A stretch of DNA of 61,273 nt, taken from the NCBI GenBank assembly GCA_934565775.1, contig CAKTIN010000002.1, forward strand, positions 1-61,273, in the 5' to 3' direction. This DNA comes from an uncultured Oscillospiraceae bacterium. Its GTDB lineage: Bacteria; Bacillota; Clostridia; Oscillospirales; Oscillospiraceae. The notes under the pieces are model-generated. The model had not been told where the DNA came from, ran no database searches, and saw only the letters and a list, made by a program, of their open reading frames with translations. Position numbers and translations under genes: made by a program. Within the stretch, counting starts at the first letter, position 1. Each line of letters starts with the position of its first letter. This document shows, in pieces, positions 38,957-47,702 of the stretch.

Positions 38957-39913
38957 ATGGTGGGGCGGAGGATCGGGTACCTCCTGGCGCTGTGCGCGGC
39001 GGCGGTATTCTATTGCTTTTATGACCAGTGGTTTTCCGGCTATTTGCTGGCGCTGCTGCTGGCCCTGCCCTGGCTGAGTCTGGCGTGCAGCCTGCCGGGT
39101 ATGGTGACTACCCGCCTGGAGGCGCAGCTTCCCGGGCGAATCCTGCGCAGCGCCGAGGGCAATCTGACCCTGCGGTGCGGCTGCCGCTTTCCGGCCCCCG
39201 GCTGCACCCTGCGGCTGATTTTGGCGGACCCGGTCACCGGGGCGCGCACCGTCAGACGCGTGCGCCTGACCCGGACCGGGCAGTTCACCGCACCCGTACC
39301 TACGGCGCACTGCGGCGTTTGCCTGTGCCGGGCAGAGCGGATCCGGGTTTACGACTGCCTGGGGCTCTTTGCCCTGGGGAAAAAGCCCCAGGACCTGGGA
39401 AAAACGGAGATCTGGCCCATTCCCACGGCGCCAGAGCCCCGGCCCCGGCTGCATCTGGTCCGGCCGGACCGCTATGTTCCCAAGCCCGGGGGCGGCTTTG
39501 CCGAGCAGCAGGAGCTGCGGGGCTACCGCCCGGGAGACAGCCTGCGGAGTATGCACTGGAAGCTCACCGCCAAGCTGGACGCGCCGGTGGTCCGGGAGCC
39601 GATGGAGCGCCAGCGGGACCCCGTCGTCCTGACCCTGGACCTGCCCCGGGACCCCGGCGGGCGGGACGAGGTCCTGGACAGGCTGGCCTGGCTGTGCAGG
39701 ATGCTCCTGGAGCGGGAGTTGTCCTTTGAAATTCGTTATCTGGATGGCCGGAGAGGCTGCGCGGTGAGCAGGCCGGTCTCCAACCTCCCGGAGGGGGAGA
39801 AGGCCCTGCGAGAGCTGCTGGCCGCGCCGCCGGCGGAGGGCTCCATGGGTGCGCTGGCGGTCCAGGCCTCCTGGCGCTACCACATTGCCCCGGGAAAGGG
39901 GGCGGAGGGATGA
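38957..39913 (+). CDS. DUF58 domain protein
   Basis: A 318-aa membrane-anchored protein. Two helices at the N-terminus (IGYLLALCAAAVFYCFYDQW; YLLALLLALPWLSLACSL) are followed by a beta-rich domain and the DUF58 signature LRGYRPGDSLRSMHWKLTAK (about 195), then a vWA-like end with VVLTLDLPRDPGG. It starts 1 bp after the moxR stop and overlaps the transglutaminase gene by ATGA. It is the usual partner of MoxR. Confidence 0.9.
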   Translation: MVGRRIGYLLALCAAAVFYCFYDQWFSGYLLALLLALPWLSLACSLPGMVTTRLEAQLPGRILRSAEGNLTLRCGCRFPAPGCTLRLILADPVTGARTVRRVRLTRTGQFTAPVPTAHCGVCLCRAERIRVYDCLGLFALGKKPQDLGKTEIWPIPTAPEPRPRLHLVRPDRYVPKPGGGFAEQQELRGYRPGDSLRSMHWKLTAKLDAPVVREPMERQRDPVVLTLDLPRDPGGRDEVLDRLAWLCRMLLERELSFEIRYLDGRRGCAVSRPVSNLPEGEKALRELLAAPPAEGSMGALAVQASWRYHIAPGKGAEG

Positions 39914-42054
39914 AACGCACCTCCTTCTGGTACCCAGTGCTGTCCGCCTGGCTGCTGTCCGCCGCCGTTGGAATCGGCAGCGCCTTTTGCCTGGGCTCCG
40001 CCTTCCGGCTGACCGGGGTGGGGACAGGCCTTGCCCTGGGCCTGGGATTGGGGACCTTGGTGCTGGCGCTGCTTCAGGCCGCCCCGAGAGGCGGGCTGTG
40101 GACCATGCTACTCTGGACCCTGGGCGGCGCCGGGGCGGCGCTGCTGGCGGGCCGGACTTTGTATGACAGCCTGCGGCTGACGCTGTCCGCCGCCAGTGAG
40201 ATGCTGGCGCTGGGCTATCCCGCCCTGCCCGTCCTGTCCTGGGGCGGGCCGGTCCCCGGCGGGGTCACCTCCGGCCCCTTCTTGCTGCTGGTGGGGCTGC
40301 TTTTGGGGCAGCTTGTGGTCTGGACGGTGATGCAGCGGCAGAGCGCCCTTCCGGCTGTGCTTTTCGGCGTGATCCCCGTGGCGCTGTGCCATTTGCTTAC
40401 GGACCGGCCTCCGGCTCAATGGGCGCTGCTGTGCTTGGTGGGCGGGCTGTGCCTGCTGCTTTTATCCCAGGGAGCCCGGCGCCGAAGCGCGGCCGGCGGC
40501 GGGCGGACGGCCCTAGCTCTGGCCCTCCCTCTGGGGGCGCTGCTGGCGGCCCTGACCCTGCTGATCCCCCGGGAGGGCTATACCCGCGCGCCCTGGGCGG
40601 AGCAGGCCCAGGAGCGGCTGCTGTCCTGGGCGGCGCAGCTGACCGGGGAGCCCTTCGAGGAGCCCACGCGGCCGGACCAAACGGAGCCGCCGGTGCGGCC
40701 CTATCAGCCGGACAGCATCTTTCTGGGCCTGGTGGGGCCGCAGAGGCAGACCCACAGTCCGGTCCTGGAGATCACGGCGGACGAGACCCGGACCCTGTAT
40801 CTCCGGGGCAAGACCTATGACCGGTACACCGGCCGGGGCTGGACCGCCTGGGAGCAGGAGCAGACGCCGGCCGGAGGCTTCCAGACCGGCCCCCGCTATC
40901 AGCCCGTTGCCCGGACCCATGAGGCGGCCATTCGCACCTATGGGGCGGCGGAGGCGGCCTATGTGCCCTATTACCCCCTGGGCGGGACCCTGGAGGCCCT
41001 GGAGCCGGTGGGAGACCGGTATCTGCAAAGCGGCGGCAGCCGGGAATATTCGGTTTCCTATATGACCCTGCCCAATGGCGGGGCGCTCTCTACGCCGGAG
41101 GAGTTCCGCCTGGCGGAGAGCTTCAGCAGCACCTTGCTGGAGCAGCCCAGCCCCAATTATGAGGCGTATGTTCTGCGTTATGACCTGGAGCTGCCGGAGG
41201 AGACCCGGCAGGGAATTTTGGAGATTCTGGCGGAGCAGGAGGTGCCGTGGACCCCGGAGGGGGTGGCGGAGTTCCTGCAAGGTGCCGCCTCGTATGACCT
41301 GAATACGTCCCGCGCCCCCCTGAGTGAGGATTTTGTCCTCTGGTTCCTTCGGGAGAGCGAGACCGGCTATTGCGTCCACTTTGCCAGCGCGGCCACGGTG
41401 ATGCTCCGGGCCATAGGGATCCCGGCCCGGTATGTGACCGGGTATGTGGCCTACTGCCGGGAGGGGCAGACCGTCCAGGTTACCAGCGATACGGCCCACG
41501 CCTGGACGGAATATTATGAAAACGGGAACTGGATCCCTCTGGAGGTCACCCCCGGTGGCGCGCCCCAGGAGGCGCCGGAGCAGACGGAACCCGTTCGGGA
41601 GCCCACGGATGGAACGGAGCCCGGGGCGGAGCGGCCTACCCAGGCGCCCTCGACGCCGGAGCAGGGAGAAACGGAGCCTTCGCTCCCAATAGCATCCGGG
41701 GGAAAAGCCGCCGGAGGCCTGCGGCTTCTGGCCGGTGTGCTGGGCGGCGTGCTGCTTCTGCTTCTGCGGCGGCGGATCCTGCTGGGGGTGCGGCGGGCCC
41801 GCCTGAAAAAGGGCGGGCGGAATGCCCGGTGCCTGGGGCTCTGGGGGCTGCTTCAGCGGCAGGTCCGGGCGGCGGAACTGCCGGTTCCTCGGGAGGTGCA
41901 GGAGATCGCCCAGAAGGCCCGGTTCAGTCAGCATCAGATCACCCGGGAGGAGCTGGAGCGGGTGCTGGCCTTCCAAAGCGCTTGCCTTGCCGAAATGAGG
42001 AAGGCAAGCTGGCCGGTGCGGCTGTACCGCCGGTATCTTCTGGTGCTGGATTAG
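39910..42054 (+). CDS. Transglutaminase-like membrane protein (TgpA-type)
   Basis: A 714-aa protein. About six N-terminal helices (1-215) precede an extracytoplasmic region with the transglutaminase core, where the catalytic Cys is in GYCVHFASAATVMLRAIGIP and the His in DTAHAWTEYY. At the third triad position the usual Asp of 'DxTP' reads Glu in IPLEVTPGG. A Pro/Glu/Thr-rich stretch leads to a last helix (LRLLAGVLGGVLLLLL) and a cytoplasmic tail of about 110 residues. The layout matches TgpA-type proteins that accompany MoxR and DUF58. Confidence 0.9.
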   Translation: MKRTSFWYPVLSAWLLSAAVGIGSAFCLGSAFRLTGVGTGLALGLGLGTLVLALLQAAPRGGLWTMLLWTLGGAGAALLAGRTLYDSLRLTLSAASEMLALGYPALPVLSWGGPVPGGVTSGPFLLLVGLLLGQLVVWTVMQRQSALPAVLFGVIPVALCHLLTDRPPAQWALLCLVGGLCLLLLSQGARRRSAAGGGRTALALALPLGALLAALTLLIPREGYTRAPWAEQAQERLLSWAAQLTGEPFEEPTRPDQTEPPVRPYQPDSIFLGLVGPQRQTHSPVLEITADETRTLYLRGKTYDRYTGRGWTAWEQEQTPAGGFQTGPRYQPVARTHEAAIRTYGAAEAAYVPYYPLGGTLEALEPVGDRYLQSGGSREYSVSYMTLPNGGALSTPEEFRLAESFSSTLLEQPSPNYEAYVLRYDLELPEETRQGILEILAEQEVPWTPEGVAEFLQGAASYDLNTSRAPLSEDFVLWFLRESETGYCVHFASAATVMLRAIGIPARYVTGYVAYCREGQTVQVTSDTAHAWTEYYENGNWIPLEVTPGGAPQEAPEQTEPVREPTDGTEPGAERPTQAPSTPEQGETEPSLPIASGGKAAGGLRLLAGVLGGVLLLLLRRRILLGVRRARLKKGGRNARCLGLWGLLQRQVRAAELPVPREVQEIAQKARFSQHQITREELERVLAFQSACLAEMRKASWPVRLYRRYLLVLD

Positions 42055-42069
42055 CCCGGGAATTGCCAC

Positions 42070-42098
42070 TTGTTTTTTCCGGCGGGACAGGGTATAAT
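42070..42098 (+). promoter_or_regulatory. Promoter of the DUF1858 gene
   Basis: -35 TTGTTT (42070-42075), a 17-bp spacer and perfect -10 TATAAT (42093-42098), 31 bp before ATG 42130. Confidence 0.75.
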
Positions 42099-42129
42099 AA
42101 GGCAAGAAAGACAATAGGAGGTCATTTTT

Positions 42130-42372
42130 ATGGCTGCTAAAATTGAAAAGACCACAATTATCGGGGATATTCTGGACATCGCGCCCCAGTCCGCCCCCCT
42201 GTTCATGGCCATCGGGATGCACTGCCTGGGCTGCCCCGCTTCCCGGGGTGAGACCGTGGAAGAGGCCTGCATGGTCCATGGGATCGACTGCGATGCATTT
42301 CTGGCGCAGCTGAACCGGTTCCTGGAGGCCTGCGAGGCCGCCGAGGCGGAAAAGAAGGCCCAGGAGAACTAA
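42130..42372 (+). CDS. DUF1858 domain protein
   Basis: An 80-aa protein: TTIIGDILDIAPQSAPLFMAIGMHCLGCPASRGETVEEACMVHG. The MHCxGC pair and the third Cys are the hallmark of the small DUF1858 family (hybrid-cluster-associated disulfide protein). The helical C-terminus is rich in Glu and Ala. The conserved cysteines suggest a redox or metal role. It is monocistronic, with its own promoter, the Shine-Dalgarno AGGAGGT and a terminator. Confidence 0.88.
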   Translation: MAAKIEKTTIIGDILDIAPQSAPLFMAIGMHCLGCPASRGETVEEACMVHGIDCDAFLAQLNRFLEACEAAEAEKKAQEN

Positions 42373-42386
42373 GCGCACACGCTGCA

Positions 42387-42416
42387 AACGCTGCCCCTGC
42401 GGGCAGCGTTTTTTCC
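42387..42416 (+). terminator. Terminator of the DUF1858 gene
   Basis: A perfect 10-bp stem, AACGCTGCCC against GGGCAGCGTT, with a CTGC loop, then TTTTCC. Confidence 0.88.
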
Positions 42417-42440
42417 TAATCCATAGGAAGGAGAGAGCAT

Positions 42441-43133
42441 ATGAAGCTGCCGATTTCCCAGCGGCTGCTGACCTGCGCCCAACTGGCGGCTCCCGGGGGC
42501 CGGGTGGCGGATGTGGGCACGGACCACGGCTATCTGGGCATTTACTTATTGCAGCAGGGCCTTGCGGACCACATTCTGGCCGCAGACCTTCGCCCCCAGC
42601 CCCTGGAAAAGGCAAAGGCCAATTTCCGGGCCTTCGGCCTGGAGGACCGGGTGGATTTTTATCTCTCCGACGGCCTGGCGGCATTGCCTCATGAGATCGA
42701 TACGGTGGTCTGTGCGGGGATGGGGGCGGATACCATCGTCTCCATCCTAACGGCGGCCCCCTGGCTCCGGGAGACGGGGGCGCGTCTGGTCCTGCAGCCT
42801 CAGTCCAGCGCCAACGACCTGCACCGGTATCTGGCTTCGGCGGGCTGGCAGGTGGAGCGGGAGCGCCTGTGCCGGGACGGGCGGTTTTATTATACGGTCC
42901 TCCGGGCGGCGCCCGGGCAGACTGCGCCCCTGAGCTCCGGGGAGGAGTTCCTTTCCCCTGCCCTCCGGGCCTCGGGCAGCCCCCTGCTGGGGGCCTACTG
43001 CGACCGGTGTATCCGGATCCTGAAGGAGGCCCTGGCCGGGCTGCGCAGCGCCAGCCGGGAGGTGGATCCGGAGCAGATTGCCTATTTTTCCGCCGCTCTG
43101 GCGGAGCTGACACAGTGGAGGGAGCAGCAATGA
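42441..43133 (+). CDS. trmK: tRNA (adenine(22)-N1)-methyltransferase
   Basis: A 230-aa class I SAM methyltransferase of the TrmK/YqfN family: LPISQRLLTCAQLAAPGGRVADVGTDHGYLG has the SAM-binding motif I (about 22-30), followed by AADLRPQPLEKAKANF, VVCAGMGADTIVSIL and LVLQPQSSANDLHRYL. It makes m1A22 in bacterial tRNAs. The stop overlaps the Nif3-family start by ATGA, the same order as in many Firmicutes (trmK-nif3). Confidence 0.92.
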   Translation: MKLPISQRLLTCAQLAAPGGRVADVGTDHGYLGIYLLQQGLADHILAADLRPQPLEKAKANFRAFGLEDRVDFYLSDGLAALPHEIDTVVCAGMGADTIVSILTAAPWLRETGARLVLQPQSSANDLHRYLASAGWQVERERLCRDGRFYYTVLRAAPGQTAPLSSGEEFLSPALRASGSPLLGAYCDRCIRILKEALAGLRSASREVDPEQIAYFSAALAELTQWREQQ

Positions 43134-43933
43134 CGACGGTACAGGACATTTTGGAATTTGTGGAGACCCTGGCCCCCCGGTCCATGAAAATGGATTGGGA
43201 CAACGTGGGCCTGCTCTGCGGCCGGAGGGACCGGGCGGTCACGAGGCTTTATGTGGCCCTGGACCCCTTCCCGGAGACCTGCCGGAAGGCGGCGGAGGCC
43301 GGGGCGCAGGTTCTTGTGACCCATCACCCCCTGTTTTTCCGCCCGGCTTATGCCGTTACGGAGGATTCGATCCCCGGGCAGAGCGCCCTGTTCCTCATCG
43401 AGCACGGCATGGCGGCGATCAACGCCCACACGAATCTGGATCAGGCGCCCGGGGGCGTGAACGACTGCCTGGCCCGGGCCCTGGGGCTGGAGGACGTGAC
43501 CGTCCTGGACCCCCAGGGCGTGGACGGGGCGGGCCGTCCCTGGGGCCTGCTGCGCATGGGGTCGCTGCCCCAGGCGGAACCTCTGGAGGCCTTCCTTGCC
43601 CGGGTGCAGCGGGCCCTGGGCGCGCCGGGGCTGCGGTATGTGGACGGCGGCGGGGAGATCCGCCGGGTCGCCGTGGGCGGCGGCGCCTGCGGCGACGAAT
43701 GGGAGCTTGCCCGCCGGGCGGGCTGCGACGCCATGGTCACGGCGGACGTGAAATACAACCAGTTCTGCGATGCGGCGGCCTTCGGCCTGAGCCTGGTGGA
43801 CGCGGGGCACTACTTTACCGAGGCCCCGGTGTGCGCCGAGCTGGCCCGGCGCTTGGCGGCCCGGTTTCCGGAGGTGGAGGTCCTTTTGGAGCAGGATCAT
43901 AAAGACCCCATGAAATTCTTCAAAATCAGTTGA
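43130..43933 (+). CDS. Nif3-like dinuclear metal centre protein
   Basis: A 267-aa NIF3/YqfO family protein. It starts MTTVQDILEFVETLAPRSMKMDWDNVGLLCG. Metal ligands are visible in VTHHPLFF (His pair), INAHTNLDQAPGGVND and, near the end, DAGHYFTEAPV. The inserted middle domain seen in longer YqfO proteins is absent. The role is unsettled; 'GTP cyclohydrolase I type 2' is an alternative database name. Coupled to trmK by a 4-bp overlap. Confidence 0.9.
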   Translation: MTTVQDILEFVETLAPRSMKMDWDNVGLLCGRRDRAVTRLYVALDPFPETCRKAAEAGAQVLVTHHPLFFRPAYAVTEDSIPGQSALFLIEHGMAAINAHTNLDQAPGGVNDCLARALGLEDVTVLDPQGVDGAGRPWGLLRMGSLPQAEPLEAFLARVQRALGAPGLRYVDGGGEIRRVAVGGGACGDEWELARRAGCDAMVTADVKYNQFCDAAAFGLSLVDAGHYFTEAPVCAELARRLAARFPEVEVLLEQDHKDPMKFFKIS

Positions 43934-43959
43934 TTTTTCCCTGGGGAATATGATATGAT
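43930..43959 (+). promoter_or_regulatory. Promoter of yebC
   Basis: -35 TTGATT (43930-43935), an 18-bp spacer and -10 TATGAT (43954-43959), starting inside the nif3 stop region and 48 bp before ATG 44008. Confidence 0.6.
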
Positions 43960-44007
43960 AAAGAGAGAATTTTGCGGCAACGCCGAACCATAGAAGGGAA
44001 GATCAAT

Positions 44008-44742
44008 ATGTCCGGACATTCCAAATGGCATAACATTCAGAAAACCAAGGGCGCGCAGGACGCAAAGCGTGCGGCCTCCTTTACCAAGATCGCGAAGGAA
44101 ATGATCGTGGCGGTCAAGGAGGGCGGCAGCGCTGACCCTGCGAACAACTCTCGGCTGGCTACGGTCATCACTAAGGCCCGGGCTGCTAATATGCCCAACG
44201 ATAATATCAAGCGGGTCCTGGAGAAGGCCGCCGGCGCAGGTTCCGGAGACAACTATGAGACCATCACCTATGAGGGCTACGGCCCCGGCGGCGTGGCGGT
44301 TCTGGTGGAGGCCATGACCGATAACCGCAACCGGACCGCCGGTGCGGTGCGGCATCACTTCGACAAGTTCGGCGGCAATATGGGCGCTGCGGGCTGCGTG
44401 TCCTGGTCCTTTGACCGGAAGGGCGTCCTGGTGATCGACAATGAGGACGGGGACTACGATGAGGACGCGGTCATGATGGACGCGCTGGACTCCGGCGCGG
44501 AGGACTTCGAGGCGGACGGCGACCTGTTCGAGATCACCACCGCCCCCGACGACTTTAACGCCGTGGCGGACGCTCTGACGGCCAAGGGTTACAAGTTCGT
44601 CTCCGCCCAGATCGAAATGGTTCCCCAGAACTATCAGAAGCTGGAGAAGGAAGAGGACATCGCCAACATGGAAAAGATGCTGGACATCTTTGAGGACGAT
44701 GACGACGTGCAGAACGTCTGGCACAACTGGGACCGGGATTAA
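44008..44742 (+). CDS. yebC: YebC/PmpR family DNA-binding / translation factor
   Basis: A 244-aa member of the highly conserved YebC family: MSGHSKWHNIQKTKGAQDAKRAASFTK, NMPNDNIKRVLEKAAG, YEGYGPGGVAVLVEAMTDNRNRT and FGGNMGAAGCVSWSFD. YebC proteins were named as regulators; recent work on family members points to help at difficult translation sites such as prolines. ATG 44008 was chosen from the invariant N-terminus. Its acidic C-terminal stretch is typical. Confidence 0.93.
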   Translation: MSGHSKWHNIQKTKGAQDAKRAASFTKIAKEMIVAVKEGGSADPANNSRLATVITKARAANMPNDNIKRVLEKAAGAGSGDNYETITYEGYGPGGVAVLVEAMTDNRNRTAGAVRHHFDKFGGNMGAAGCVSWSFDRKGVLVIDNEDGDYDEDAVMMDALDSGAEDFEADGDLFEITTAPDDFNAVADALTAKGYKFVSAQIEMVPQNYQKLEKEEDIANMEKMLDIFEDDDDVQNVWHNWDRD

Positions 44743-44753
44743 ACGGAAAAAGA

Positions 44754-44785
44754 AACGGGACTGCCTCGCAAGAGGCAGTCCCGTT
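44754..44785. terminator. Bidirectional terminator between yebC and glpK
   Basis: A perfect 14-bp stem, AACGGGACTGCCTC against GAGGCAGTCCCGTT, with a GCAA loop. Short T-runs follow on both strands (GCTTT on plus, TCTTTTTCC on minus). Confidence 0.85.
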
Positions 44786-44788
44786 GCT

Positions 44789-46282
44789 TTATGCTCCCTG
44801 CTTTCCGGAGACCCGGCTGAGCGCCTCCGCCCAGCCGGAGAGCATGGCGCTCCGGCGGGTCTCCGGCAGCTCCGGCCGGAAGGTGCGGGCAATGGCCCAG
44901 TTCTGCCGGATCTCCTCCCGGCTGGCCCAGTAGCCTACCGCCAGCCCGGCTAAATAGGCCGCGCCCATGGCCGTGGTCTCCAGGCACCGGGGCTGAAGCA
45001 CCGGCACGTTCATCAGATCCGCCTGGGTCTGCATGAGGTAGCCGTTGGCGGAGGCCCCGCCGTCCACCCGCAGCCCCGCCAGGCGGATGCCGCTGTCCGC
45101 CTGCATGGCCCGGAGCACGTCGCAGACCTGGTAGGCGATGGAGTCCAGGGTCGCCCGGATGATGTGGTACTTATTGGTCCCCCGGGTGAGGCCCAGAATC
45201 GCCCCCCGGGCATAGGGGTCCCAGTGGGGCGCGCCCAGGCCGGTAAAGGCGGGGACCACATAGCAGCCGTTGGTATCCGGCATCTTCCGGGCCATGTATT
45301 CGGAATCCTGGGCGGATTCAATGAACCGCAGCTGATCCCGCAGCCACTGGATCGCAGCCCCGGCCACGAAGATCGAGCCCTCCAGGGCGTAGTCCACCTG
45401 ACCGCTGATGCTCCAGGCCACGGTGGTGACCAGGCCGTTCTGGGAAAAGACCGGGTGGCTGCCGGTATTCATGAGCAAAAAGCAGCCGGTGCCGTAGGTG
45501 TTCTTGGCCTCGCCGGGTTGGAAGCAGGTCTGACCGAACAGGGCGGCCTGCTGATCTCCCGCCGCCCCGGCAATGGGAATCGGACCGCCAAAAAAGACCG
45601 GGTCCGCCGTCCCGTAGACCTCGCTGGAGGGACGGACCTCCGGAAGCATCTGCCGGGGAATCTCCAGCTCCTGCAGAATCTCGTCGTCCCATTGCAGGGT
45701 GTTGATGTTGAAGAGCATGGTCCGGGAGGCGTTGGAGCAGTCCGTCACATGGACCCGGCCCCCGGTGAGATTCCAGATGAGCCAGGTCTCCACGGTGCCA
45801 AAGAGCAGCTCCCCCCGCCGGGCCCGCTCCCGGGCCCCGGGCACATGGTCCAGCAGCCACTTCAGCTTTGTTGCGGAGAAGTACGCGTCCAGCACCAGGC
45901 CGGTTTTCTGCCGAAAGGTCTCCGTCAGCCCCCGGGCCTTGAGCTGGTCGCAGTAGGGGGCGGTGCGGCGGCACTGCCAGACGATGGCGGGCGCAATGGG
46001 CTGGCCGGTGGCCCGGTCCCAGACGATGGTGGTCTCCCGCTGATTGGTGATGCCGATGGCGGCAATGTCTCCGGCGGCGGCGCCGATGTTCCGCATGGCC
46101 TGCTGGGCGACCTCCAGCTGGGTGGTCCAGATCTCGTTGGCGTCGTGCTCCACCCAGCCGGGCTGGGGGAAATATTGGGTAAATTCCTTCTGGGCGACCG
46201 AGCAGATTCCGCCGCTCCGATCGAACAGGATGCAGCGGTTGCTGGTGGTGCCCGCATCCAGGGCCATGATGTAGCTGGGCAT
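44789..46282 (-). CDS. glpK: Glycerol kinase
   Basis: A 497-aa FGGY-family kinase making glycerol-3-phosphate. The N-terminus [21 protein letters not shown] holds the phosphate-1 loop. [64 protein letters not shown] (family signature region) and [22 protein letters not shown] follow. ATG 46282 was chosen; the open frame runs 37 codons upstream into the promoter. No glpF or glpD is next to it; it is monocistronic with its own promoter. Confidence 0.95.
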   Translation of the reverse strand: MPSYIMALDAGTTSNRCILFDRSGGICSVAQKEFTQYFPQPGWVEHDANEIWTTQLEVAQQAMRNIGAAAGDIAAIGITNQRETTIVWDRATGQPIAPAIVWQCRRTAPYCDQLKARGLTETFRQKTGLVLDAYFSATKLKWLLDHVPGARERARRGELLFGTVETWLIWNLTGGRVHVTDCSNASRTMLFNINTLQWDDEILQELEIPRQMLPEVRPSSEVYGTADPVFFGGPIPIAGAAGDQQAALFGQTCFQPGEAKNTYGTGCFLLMNTGSHPVFSQNGLVTTVAWSISGQVDYALEGSIFVAGAAIQWLRDQLRFIESAQDSEYMARKMPDTNGCYVVPAFTGLGAPHWDPYARGAILGLTRGTNKYHIIRATLDSIAYQVCDVLRAMQADSGIRLAGLRVDGGASANGYLMQTQADLMNVPVLQPRCLETTAMGAAYLAGLAVGYWASREEIRQNWAIARTFRPELPETRRSAMLSGWAEALSRVSGKQGA

Positions 46283-46310
46283 AGGCCGACTCTCCCTTGC
46301 ATTTTTCTTT

Positions 46311-46339
46311 ATTGTAGCACGAAAAAGGACCGGTGTAAA
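46311..46339 (-). promoter_or_regulatory. glpK promoter
   Basis: On the minus strand, -35 TTTACA (46334-46339), a 17-bp spacer and -10 TACAAT (46311-46316), about 28 bp before the start codon. Confidence 0.75.
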
Positions 46340-46392
46340 TGGGCGCTTTTTGCCCCTTTTTGCCGAAAGAACCGTCCGGGAACGGAAAAGCA

Positions 46393-46421
46393 TTGCATTT
46401 TTTATCCGCTTCTGTTATACT
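46393..46421 (+). promoter_or_regulatory. Promoter of the GIY-YIG / nucleotidyltransferase pair
   Basis: -35 TTGCAT (46393-46398), a 17-bp spacer and -10 TATACT (46416-46421), 21 bp before ATG 46443. Confidence 0.7.
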
Positions 46422-46442
46422 ATTGCGAAGGGGTGAGGGCCG

Positions 46443-46724
46443 ATGACCCAGTGGTTTGTGTATATCCTCCGCTGTGGAGACGGGACCCTCTACACCGGTA
46501 TGACCGATCAGATCCCCAGACGCCTGGCGGCGCACCGCGCCGGACGGGGCGCGAAATATACCCGGGGGCGGGGGCCCCTGGTCCTTTGCTATGCCGAGAG
46601 CTGCCCGGATAAGTCTGCGGCGCTCCGGCGGGAGCGGGAAATCAAAGCGCTGCCCCGGGGGAAAAAGCTCGCCCTGTGCGAGGCTTGGCAGGGCAGCGGC
46701 CAAAGCGAGGAGTGTTTTCAATGA
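46443..46724 (+). CDS. GIY-YIG family endonuclease-like protein (UPF0213 type)
   Basis: A 93-aa single-domain GIY-YIG protein: FVYILRCGDGTLYTGMTDQIPRRLAAHRAGRGAKYTRGRGPLVLCY and SKSAALRREREIKALPRGKK-like end. The YIL...LYTG pair and the conserved Arg correspond to the GIY-YIG nuclease core. The small UPF0213/YazA group has no well-defined substrate. Its stop overlaps the next gene by ATGA, and a promoter lies 21 bp upstream. Confidence 0.9.
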   Translation: MTQWFVYILRCGDGTLYTGMTDQIPRRLAAHRAGRGAKYTRGRGPLVLCYAESCPDKSAALRREREIKALPRGKKLALCEAWQGSGQSEECFQ

Positions 46725-47650
46725 AAAAACCGGTACTGGCCGTGATGGCGGCGGGAATGGGGAGCCGCTATGGCGGGCTGAAGCAGATTGACCCCATTGG
46801 CAGCCACGGGGAGGCCATTCTGGATTACTCTCTCTTTGACGCCCGGCGGGCGGGCTTTGAGACGGTGGTCCTGATCATTAAGCACGAAATTGAGCAGGAT
46901 TTTATGCAGACCGTGGGCAAGCGCCTGGAGAAAAGCGGGCTGGAGGTGCGCTATGCCTTCCAGCGGATCGATGATCTGCCCGCCGGCTATACCGTTCCGG
47001 CAGGGCGGCAGAAGCCCTGGGGCACCAGCCATGCGGTGCTGGCCGCCCGGGACGCCATCGGGGACGCCCCGGTGGCCGTGGTGAATGCAGACGACTACTA
47101 CGGGGCCGCAGGCTTCCGGGAGGTCTATGATTTCCTGTCTCAGGCCCGGGACGGGGAGAAGTATGAATACTGCATGGTGGGCTACCGCCTGGAAAATACG
47201 GTGACGGACCACGGCTCCGTCTCCCGGGGGGTGTGCGAGACCGGCCGGGACGGCTACCTCCAGTCGGTGACGGAGCGGACCCGGATCGAGAAGTACCCCG
47301 GGGGCATCCACTATACCCAGGATGATGGGGCCCACTGGGTGGACCTGCCCGGCAGCACCATTGTCTCCATGAATCTCTGGGGCTTTACCCCCAGCTTCCT
47401 GCCGGAGCTGGAGGCTCGGTTCCCGGCCTTCCTGGACAAGGCTCTGGCAGAGAACCCCATGAAGGGGGAGTTTTACCTGCCCTCCGCCGTGACCCAGCTC
47501 TTGCAGGAGGGGAAGGCCCGGGTGCGGGTGCTGACCAGCCCGGATAAGTGGTACGGCGTGACCTATCACGAGGACAAGCCCCAGGTGGCGGCCGCCATCC
47601 GGCATATGACCCAGCAGGGCCTGTATCCGGACGGGCTTTGGGAAAAATAA
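46721..47650 (+). CDS. Sugar-phosphate nucleotidyltransferase family protein
   Basis: A 309-aa NTP-transferase: VLAVMAAGMGSRYGGLKQIDPIG is the nucleotide-binding loop (GxGxR with the following Lys), with LDYSLFDARRAGF, GYTVPAGRQKPWGTSHAVLAA and the metal-binding VVNADDYYG (Asp pair). It resembles NDP-sugar pyrophosphorylases, but substrate residues cannot be assigned by eye. It is translationally coupled to the GIY-YIG gene and followed by a terminator. Confidence 0.85.
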   Translation: MKKPVLAVMAAGMGSRYGGLKQIDPIGSHGEAILDYSLFDARRAGFETVVLIIKHEIEQDFMQTVGKRLEKSGLEVRYAFQRIDDLPAGYTVPAGRQKPWGTSHAVLAARDAIGDAPVAVVNADDYYGAAGFREVYDFLSQARDGEKYEYCMVGYRLENTVTDHGSVSRGVCETGRDGYLQSVTERTRIEKYPGGIHYTQDDGAHWVDLPGSTIVSMNLWGFTPSFLPELEARFPAFLDKALAENPMKGEFYLPSAVTQLLQEGKARVRVLTSPDKWYGVTYHEDKPQVAAAIRHMTQQGLYPDGLWEK

Positions 47651-47651
47651 G

Positions 47652-47690
47652 AAATGCGCGGAACCGTCGGCAAGGCGGCTCCGCGCATTT
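47652..47690. terminator. Bidirectional terminator between the nucleotidyltransferase and degV
   Basis: Stem AAATGCGCGGA with TCCGCGCATTT (47652-47662 / 47680-47690), with more pairing inside (CCG/CGG). TTGAATG follows on plus; ATTTCTTATTTTT follows on minus. Confidence 0.8.
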
Positions 47691-47702
47691 TGAATGTTTA
47701 AA

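Noticed and set aside
40513..43242. A 909-codon minus-strand open frame opposite the transglutaminase, DUF1858 and trmK genes
   Set aside because: Pro/Arg/Gly-rich composition without motifs; it crosses three well-supported plus-strand genes, their promoter and a terminator.
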